Assembly (NCBI RefSeq): GCF_002157355.1
Contig: NZ_LYMK01000039.1
Coordinates: forward strand, 1 to 64,000
DNA from: Variovorax sp. JS1663
GTDB lineage: Bacteria > Pseudomonadota > Gammaproteobacteria > Burkholderiales > Burkholderiaceae_C
DNA: 64,000 bases
Direction: 5' to 3'
The notes below the pieces were generated by a model that was given only the letters and a program-made list of their open reading frames with translations, was not told the DNA's origin and did no database searches. Both the position numbers and the translations under genes were made by a program. Positions 58,812 to 64,000 of the stretch are shown here, piece after piece. Position 1 is the first letter of the stretch, and each line of letters starts with the position of its first letter.

Positions 58812-58915
58812 GCGCTCGCCCAGGCTGCGCGCACTGCGTGTCGCTTCGCCGACCCCCTCACAGGGGGCGACACCAGCGGGGCCCGGCAAAGCCGGATCGG
58901 CGGCGTGTCATGAAG
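58812..58915 (+). repeat. Intercistronic repeat-like element, variant D
   Basis: Follows the pgk stop: GCGCACTGCGTGTCGCTTCG, then CCGACCCCCTCACAGGGGGC, GACACCAGCGGGGCCCGGCA and AAGCCGGATCGGCGGCG. It shares CGTGT, CGCT, a CCCCC/GGGGG hairpin and a GGCCCGGC-rich end with copies A-C, but is more divergent. CCCCCTCACAGGGGG is a clear hairpin and may act in termination after pgk. Confidence 0.5.
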
Positions 58916-58988
58916 GGAGCGTTAAATAGCGCTGGCTGATGCCGGAAAAAGTGTATACAGTACGGAATACAAACCGGAGACACGCAGC

Positions 58989-60437
58989 ATGAGCACGACC
59001 CGCCCTCCCCGCCACGCCACCAAGATCGTCGCCACGCTCGGCCCGGCCTCGAGCACGCCCGAGCTGCTCGAGCAGATGATCCACCACAAGGTCAGCGTGG
59101 TGCGCCTCAATTTCAGCCACGGCACGGCACAGGATCACATCAACCGCGCCGCCATGGTGCGCGAGGCGTCGCGCAAGGCGGGCCGCGAGGTGGCGATCAT
59201 GGCCGACCTGCAGGGCCCGAAGATCCGCGTCGGCAAGTTCGCGGAGGGCAAGGTGTGGCTGGAGCCCGGGGCGAAGTTCATCCTCGATGGCGCGCGCACC
59301 GAGCTGGGCGATGTCGACGCCGTCGGGCTGGACTACAAGGACCTTCCGCGCGACGTGAAGGCGGGTGACAGCCTCCTGCTCAACGACGGGCTCATCGTGC
59401 TCACGGTCGACGCCGTCAAGGGCGAGGCGGTGCACACCACCGTGCGCCTGGGCGGCGAGCTCTCCAACAACAAGGGCATCAACAAGCAGGGCGGCGGCCT
59501 GACGGCGCCGGCCCTGACGGCGAAGGACATGGAGGACATCAAGACCGCCATGAGCTTCCAGGCCGACTACGTGGCCGTGAGCTTCCCCAAGAACGCGACC
59601 GACATGGAGATGGCGCGCCAGCTGTGCAGCGTGGCGGCGGCCGAGTTCGGCCACAAGCCCGGCCTGATCGCCAAGATCGAGCGCGCCGAGGCGATCCCGA
59701 AGCTGGAGGAGATCCTGCGCGCCAGCGACGGCATCATGGTCGCGCGCGGCGACCTCGCGGTGGAAGTGGGCAATGCCGCCGTGCCGGCGCTGCAGAAAAA
59801 GATGATCCGCATGGCACGCGAGATGGACAAGGTGGTCATCACCGCCACGCAGATGATGGAATCCATGATCAGCAACCCGGTGCCCACCCGCGCCGAGGTC
59901 AGCGACGTGGCCAACGCGGTGCTCGACGGCACCGACGCGGTGATGCTCTCGGCCGAGACCGCTTCCGGCCGCTACCCGCTGGAGACCGTCCAGGAAATGA
60001 GCCGCATCTGCGAGGCCGCGGAGCAGGCCGAGGACAAGCACCTCGACGCCGACTTCAGCGGCCAGACCTACAGCCGCATCGACCAGTCGATCGCCATGGG
60101 CGCCCTGTTCACCGCGCACCACCTCGGTGCCAAGGCCATCGTCGCGCTGACCGAATCCGGCTCGACCCCGCTGTGGATGAGCCGCCATCGGGCCCACATC
60201 GCGATGTACGCCCTGACCTCGCGCCTGGCAACCCAGCGCAAGATGGCGTTGTATCGCAACGTGCGCCCGCTGCTCATGGACGCCGAAACCGACCGCGATA
60301 CCGCACTGGAGCGGGCGGAGGCCCACCTCAAGAAGCGCGGCATCGTGCAGACCGGCGACATCTATGCCATCACCTGCGGCGAGCCGATGGGCGCGCCGGG
60401 CGGCACCAATATGCTGAAGATCTGCCGCGTCGGCTGA
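58989..60437 (+). CDS. pyk: Pyruvate kinase
   Basis: 482 residues. RHATKIVATLGPASSTPELL at the N-terminus, VVRLNFSHGT, MADLQGPKIRVGKF, the metal/phosphate site IMVARGDLAVEVG and VITATQMMESM with DAVMLSAETASGRYPLETV. A C-terminal allosteric domain follows. Makes pyruvate and ATP. Preceded by CGGAGACACGCAGC, whose GGAG gives a ribosome-binding site. Confidence 0.96.
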   Translation: MSTTRPPRHATKIVATLGPASSTPELLEQMIHHKVSVVRLNFSHGTAQDHINRAAMVREASRKAGREVAIMADLQGPKIRVGKFAEGKVWLEPGAKFILDGARTELGDVDAVGLDYKDLPRDVKAGDSLLLNDGLIVLTVDAVKGEAVHTTVRLGGELSNNKGINKQGGGLTAPALTAKDMEDIKTAMSFQADYVAVSFPKNATDMEMARQLCSVAAAEFGHKPGLIAKIERAEAIPKLEEILRASDGIMVARGDLAVEVGNAAVPALQKKMIRMAREMDKVVITATQMMESMISNPVPTRAEVSDVANAVLDGTDAVMLSAETASGRYPLETVQEMSRICEAAEQAEDKHLDADFSGQTYSRIDQSIAMGALFTAHHLGAKAIVALTESGSTPLWMSRHRAHIAMYALTSRLATQRKMALYRNVRPLLMDAETDRDTALERAEAHLKKRGIVQTGDIYAITCGEPMGAPGGTNMLKICRVG

Positions 60438-60551
60438 GCATCCGGCGCATGCGGCCCCGTCCCCGCAGGGTCGTCGGACCTGTCCCACAGGGGTGCTCGG
60501 TAGAATCGCGGTAGTTTTTCCTTCTTAATCTTCCCCCCGCGAGGTAATCCC

Positions 60552-61616
60552 ATGGCACTCGTCTCGATGCGCGAACTGCTCGACCACGCCGCCGCCAACG
60601 GCTACGGCATCCCGGCATTCAACGTCAACAACCTGGAGCAGGTGCAGGCCGTGATGGAAGCGGCCAAGGAAACCGGCGCGCCAGTGATCCTGCAGGCCAG
60701 CGCCGGCGCGCGCAAGTACGCGGGCGAGCCCTTCATCAAGCATCTGATCCTGGCTGCCATCGAGGCCTATCCCACCGTGCCGCTGGTCATGCACCAGGAC
60801 CACGGCCAGAGCCCCGACGTGTGCCAGGGCGCAATCAACCTGGGCTTCTCCTCCGTGATGATGGACGGCTCGCTGGAAGCCGACGGCAAGACCATCGCCA
60901 GCTACGACTACAACGTCGACGTCACCCGCAAGGTGGTGGACATGGCGCACAAGGTCGGCGTGACGGTGGAGGGCGAGCTGGGATGCCTCGGCTCGCTCGA
61001 GACCATGAAGGGCGACAAGGAAGACGGCCACGGCACCGACGCCACCATGACCCGTGAGCAGCTGCTGACCGACCCGGAGCAGGCCGCCGACTTCGTCAAG
61101 AGGACCCAGCTGGACGCGCTGGCCATCGCCATCGGCACCAGCCACGGCGCCTACAAGTTCAGCCGCAAGCCTACCGGCGACATCCTGGCGATCGGCCGCA
61201 TCAAGGAAATCCACCGCCGCATTCCCAACACCCACCTGGTGATGCACGGCTCCTCCTCCGTGCCGCAGGACCTGCTGGCCATCATCAACCAGTACGGCGG
61301 CAAGATGAAGGAAACCTACGGCGTGCCGGTCGAGGAAATCCAGGAAGCCATCAAGTTCGGCGTGCGCAAGATCAACATCGACACCGACATCCGCCTGGCG
61401 ATGACCGGCGCGGTGCGCAAGTTCCTGGCCGAGAACCCGGACAAGTTCGACGCCCGCGAATGGCTCAAGCCCGCGCGCGAGGCCGCCAAGCAGATCTGCA
61501 AGCAGCGCTACATCGAGTTCGGCTGCGAAGGCCAGGCCGCCAAGATCAAGGGCGAGACCCTGCAGATCGTGGCCGCCAAGTACGCCAAGGGCGAATTGGC
61601 GCAGGAAGTGGTCTGA
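60552..61616 (+). CDS. fba: Class II fructose-bisphosphate aldolase
   Basis: 354 residues. NAFNVNNLEQVQAVMEAAK-type N-terminal stretch, LVMHQDHGQSPDVCQ (zinc His), SVMMDGSLEADGKTIASYDY, VEGELGCLGS and LVMHGSSSVPQDL, all typical of the CbbA/Fba class IIA or IIB group. It converts fructose-1,6-bisphosphate to triose phosphates. GCGAGGTAATCCC before the ATG gives a weak ribosome-binding site. A terminator follows. Confidence 0.96.
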   Translation: MALVSMRELLDHAAANGYGIPAFNVNNLEQVQAVMEAAKETGAPVILQASAGARKYAGEPFIKHLILAAIEAYPTVPLVMHQDHGQSPDVCQGAINLGFSSVMMDGSLEADGKTIASYDYNVDVTRKVVDMAHKVGVTVEGELGCLGSLETMKGDKEDGHGTDATMTREQLLTDPEQAADFVKRTQLDALAIAIGTSHGAYKFSRKPTGDILAIGRIKEIHRRIPNTHLVMHGSSSVPQDLLAIINQYGGKMKETYGVPVEEIQEAIKFGVRKINIDTDIRLAMTGAVRKFLAENPDKFDAREWLKPAREAAKQICKQRYIEFGCEGQAAKIKGETLQIVAAKYAKGELAQEVV

Positions 61617-61635
61617 TCCCTTCGCCTTCCCGGCC

Positions 61636-61660
61636 AAGCCACCTTCGCGGTGGCTTTTTT
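61636..61660 (+). terminator. Intrinsic terminator after fba
   Basis: AAGCCACC - TTCGC - GGTGGCTT followed by TTTT: an 8-base stem, 5-base loop and a run of T. Starts 20 bases after the fba stop and ends before the purC leader. A clear Rho-independent terminator. Confidence 0.9.
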
Positions 61661-61711
61661 CTGCGCGCACAATCTCGGTCGTTCCCCGTTTCCGCTGTTC
61701 CATCCCCCGCC

Positions 61712-62617
61712 ATGACCACCGTCCACACCTCCTCCATCCAGAGCCTCCCCCTGCTCGCGCGCGGCAAGGTACGCGACAACTACGCCGTCGGCGAGGACCG
61801 CATCCTGATGGTGGCCAGCGACCGCTTGTCCGCCTTCGACGTGATCATGGGCGAGCCGATCCCCGGCAAGGGCGTGATCCTCACGCAGATGGCGCTGTGG
61901 TGGTTCGACCGGCTGGGCCACCTGTGCCCCAACCACCTGACCGGCGAGGCGCCCGAGAGCGTGGTGGCGCCGGGCGAGATCCCCCAGGTGCAGGACCGCT
62001 CGATGCTGGTCAAGCGCCTCAAGCCGATTCCGGTCGAGGCCGTGGTGCGCGGCTACCTGGCCGGCAGTGGCTGGAAGGAATACCAGGAGAGCCGCTCGGT
62101 CTGCGGCGTGCCGCTGCCCGAGGGCCTGGGCAATGCGAGCCAGCTGCCGCGGCCGATCTTCACGCCGGCGGCCAAGGCGGCGGCGGGCGCGCACGACGAG
62201 AACATCAGCTACGAGCGCGTGGTCGAGATCGTCGGCCCCGCGCTCGCGCAGCAGATCCGCGACACCAGCATCGCGATCTACGAGACGGCGGCCGCCATCG
62301 CGCTGACCAAGGGCATGATCATCGCCGACACCAAGTTCGAGTTCGGCCTGGACGAGGCCGGCACCCTGGTGCTGATGGACGAGGTGCTCACCCCCGACAG
62401 CTCGCGCTACTGGCCGGTCGAAGCCTACCAGGCCGCGCTGGCCGCCGGCGCCAACCCGCCGAGCTACGACAAGCAGTTCGTGCGCGACTGGCTGGAGGCC
62501 GTCAAGATCAACGGCAAGCCCTGGGACAAGACCCCGCCGGCGCCGCGCCTGCCCACCGACGTGATCGAGAAGACCGCCGCCAAGTACCGCGAGGCCCTCC
62601 AGCGGCTGACCAGTTGA
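61712..62617 (+). CDS. purC: SAICAR synthase
   Basis: 301 residues from ATG 61712. LARGKVRDNYAVGEDRILMV, ASDRLSAFDVIMGEPIPGKG, LVKRLKPIPVEAVVRGYLAG, TKGMIIADTKFEFGLDEAG and VLMDEVLTPDSSRYW match the single-domain PurC. Joins CAIR and aspartate in purine synthesis. The upstream ORF extension from 61460 crosses the fba terminator and is rejected. Confidence 0.96.
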   Translation: MTTVHTSSIQSLPLLARGKVRDNYAVGEDRILMVASDRLSAFDVIMGEPIPGKGVILTQMALWWFDRLGHLCPNHLTGEAPESVVAPGEIPQVQDRSMLVKRLKPIPVEAVVRGYLAGSGWKEYQESRSVCGVPLPEGLGNASQLPRPIFTPAAKAAAGAHDENISYERVVEIVGPALAQQIRDTSIAIYETAAAIALTKGMIIADTKFEFGLDEAGTLVLMDEVLTPDSSRYWPVEAYQAALAAGANPPSYDKQFVRDWLEAVKINGKPWDKTPPAPRLPTDVIEKTAAKYREALQRLTS

Positions 62618-62675
62618 GACTGCGCGGCTGCTGGCCGGCGTGAATAAGTCACAAATCCGGCGGCAATAGTCACCG

Positions 62676-62696
62676 CCCGGCCAGGCCGGGTTTGTT
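62676..62696 (+). terminator. Probable terminator after purC
   Basis: CCCGGC - CAG - GCCGGG, followed by TTTGTT. It lies 58 bases after the purC stop. A short but stable GC stem with a T-rich tail. Confidence 0.7.
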
Positions 62697-62738
62697 CAAA
62701 CTTTCCTCTTACCAAGACCGACGGATGAGGAAAGTGCC

Positions 62739-63392
62739 ATGAACGCGATTGCCACCGTAACGCCCGTTCCGCGCAACGACGCGCCGCCCGAGGCCCTCCA
62801 GGCCGGCCTTCTGGCGCGCGTGCTGGATGAGATCGACCATGGCCTGCTGCTGGTGGACCTGACCGGCCGCCTCCTGCATGCCAACCGGCCTGCGCGGCGC
62901 GAGCTCGCGGGCGGGCGGGCGCTGCGCGAGGTCGACGGCATGCTGTGGACCGCGCTCCCTGCCTGGCAGGCGCGGATCCGCCAGGCGCTGAAGGACGCGG
63001 AGCGCGACTGCCGCAGCATCGTCGAGCTCGACGCCGAGGGCGAACCGCTCACCCTGGCCTTCGTGCCGCTGGCGGTGCTGCACGGCAGCGCCACCGTCGA
63101 CACGGTGCTGATCATGTGCAGCCGGCGCTCGACCTGCGAGACCCTCACCATGCAGATGTTCGCCCGCGCCAAGCACCTGACGCCGGCCGAGCAGGCCGTG
63201 CTGACCCAGCTGTGCGCCGGGCACGGTGCACAGGAGATCGCCTGCCTGCAGGGCATCCGCGTCTCCACCGTGCGCACCCACATCAAGAACGTGCGGCAGA
63301 AGACCGGCCGCGGCAGCGTACGCGAGATCGTGCGCGAGCTCTCGCGCATGCCGCAGATCGTCTCAGCGCTGCGGCTGGTGGGTTCGGACTGA
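62739..63392 (+). CDS. LuxR-type regulator with PAS-like N-terminal domain
   Basis: 217 residues. The N-terminal part (LARVLDEIDHGLLLVDLTGR, LLHANRPARRELAGGRALRE) resembles a PAS domain. The C-terminal LuxR HTH is AKHLTPAEQAVLTQLCAGHG, AQEIACLQGIRVSTVRTHIK, NVRQKTGRGSVREIV. No receiver or autoinducer domain is visible. Ligand and targets unknown. The following gene is a Crp/Fnr regulator. Confidence 0.85.
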   Translation: MNAIATVTPVPRNDAPPEALQAGLLARVLDEIDHGLLLVDLTGRLLHANRPARRELAGGRALREVDGMLWTALPAWQARIRQALKDAERDCRSIVELDAEGEPLTLAFVPLAVLHGSATVDTVLIMCSRRSTCETLTMQMFARAKHLTPAEQAVLTQLCAGHGAQEIACLQGIRVSTVRTHIKNVRQKTGRGSVREIVRELSRMPQIVSALRLVGSD

Positions 63393-63482
63393 ATCGGCGT
63401 GTGTGCGCACCGGCGGCCTGTCCGCCGGGTCCGCTTCGCCGCCGGCTCGCGCCGAAGGGGGTGCGGGCCGTATAGTCCGCGC

Positions 63483-64000
63483 ATGCCGCCGACGCCCGTC
63501 GCATCCCGCGCCGATCCCCTCGACGAACTGCCGCCGCCGCTGCGCAGGCTGGCGGGGCTGGGCGTACAGCGACGCTATCGCGCGCATGCCATGCTGATCG
63601 AGGAGGGCGACGAGGGCGGCTCCGTCTACATCGTGCTGTCGGGCCGGCTGCGCGCCTTCGTCTCGGATGCGCGCGGGCGCGAAGTGACGCTGGGGCTGCA
63701 TGGGCCGGGGGAGTACGTCGGGGAGATGTCGCTCGACGGCGGGCCGCGCTCGGCGAGCGTGCAGGCGGTGGAGGCGTCGGTGTGTGCGGTGGTGACGCGG
63801 GAGACGGTGCTCAAGCACATTGCAGAGGAGCCGGAGTTTGCGATGTCGCTGATCGGGCGGCTGATCCGGCGTGCGCGGCTGGCGACGCAGAGTGCGCGCA
63901 GCATGGCCCTGCTGGACGTCTACAGCCGGCTGAAGGCGCTGCTGGAGACGCGTTCACAGCCGCTACCCGAGGGTGGCTGGCAGATGGAGCGCCCGACCCA
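63483..64000 (+). CDS. Crp/Fnr-family regulator, cut by the window edge
   Basis: At least 172 residues from ATG 63483, open to the right edge. Cyclic-nucleotide-binding domain: RYRAHAMLIEEGDEGGSVYI, VLSGRLRAFVSDARGREVTL and GPGEYVGEMSLDGGPRSASV, then the dimerisation helix (LIGRLIRRARLATQSARSMA, LLDVYSRLKALLE). The HTH is off the edge. No N-terminal iron-sulfur cysteines, so it is not FNR-like in sensing. It lies 90 bases after the LuxR gene. Confidence 0.88.
   Translation, partial: MPPTPVASRADPLDELPPPLRRLAGLGVQRRYRAHAMLIEEGDEGGSVYIVLSGRLRAFVSDARGREVTLGLHGPGEYVGEMSLDGGPRSASVQAVEASVCAVVTRETVLKHIAEEPEFAMSLIGRLIRRARLATQSARSMALLDVYSRLKALLETRSQPLPEGGWQMERPT

Noticed and set aside
63393..63482. 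Another copy of the intercistronic repeat after the LuxR gene
   Set aside because: GGCGGCCTGTCCGCC and GGGGG elements are present, but the block order of copies A-C is not, so it was not counted.
1..64000. tRNA, rRNA, CRISPR arrays, insertion sequences, phage or plasmid genes
   Set aside because: Intergenic stretches were read for cloverleaf-like sequence, regular direct repeats, transposase motifs and terminal inverted repeats; none was seen, though a covariance-model scan was not possible.

Overview
The window is about 64 kb of very GC-rich DNA, densely packed with genes that use G or C at nearly every third codon position. Several features point to a betaproteobacterium of the order Burkholderiales, most likely family Comamonadaceae (Variovorax or Ramlibacter-like): an Fds-type soluble formate dehydrogenase, many Bug/TctC-type binding proteins, a fused indolepyruvate oxidoreductase beside an Lrp regulator, the smg-dprA / def-fmt neighbourhood, and short intercistronic repeats rich in CCCCCGAGGGGG. 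The assignment is an inference from gene content. No rRNA, tRNA, CRISPR array, insertion sequence or phage gene was seen.

Layout, left to right. (1) 1-5643: fdsB-fdsA-fdhD-fdsD, an NAD-dependent molybdenum formate dehydrogenase operon whose fdsG lies off the left edge. (2) 6091-11493: a tightly overlapping operon for four-carbon sugar acids (ltnD, otnK, otnC, otnI) that continues into a cytosine-deaminase-like amidohydrolase and a Rid-family protein. (3) 12046-18757, leftward: creatininase-family hydrolase, ABC ATPase, permease, FAD-linked oxidase, NMT1-like binding protein, ferredoxin-type reductase and a RutR-like TetR regulator. A perfect palindrome lies at the head of the operon. The substrate is unknown. 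(4) 19062-26728: two hypothetical genes, then a four-PAS diguanylate cyclase, an ATPase with an MshEN c-di-GMP-binding domain, and a convergent GAF-EAL pair, together a plausible local c-di-GMP circuit. (5) 26818-35980: a decayed SRPBCC gene, a VOC protein with a geranylgeranyl-reductase-like flavoprotein, an Rrf2 regulator without most iron-sulfur ligands, a TctD/TctE two-component system between two Bug binding proteins, an MFS exporter and an Lrp regulator.

(6) 36160-43210: indolepyruvate ferredoxin oxidoreductase, then yajC-secD-secF. (7) 43342-52003: a DUF1631 gene; leftward LysM protein, dprA and smg; rightward def, a lipoprotein, fmt and azlCD. (8) 52011-57480: a compact leftward operon (VOC protein, alpha/beta hydrolase, FAD monooxygenase, DUF2783 protein, metallo-beta-lactamase fold protein) with a divergent LysR gene. 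It looks like a short aromatic-type catabolic pathway of unknown substrate. (9) 57621-64000: pgk, pyk, fba and purC, then a LuxR-type regulator and a Crp/Fnr regulator cut by the right edge.

The best candidates for undescribed biology are the orphan-reductase operon of region 3 with its palindromes, the extended threonate operon of region 2, the c-di-GMP/MshEN cluster of region 4, and the catabolic operon of region 8. No function was checked against a database. Names rest on motifs, length and gene order read from the sequence.
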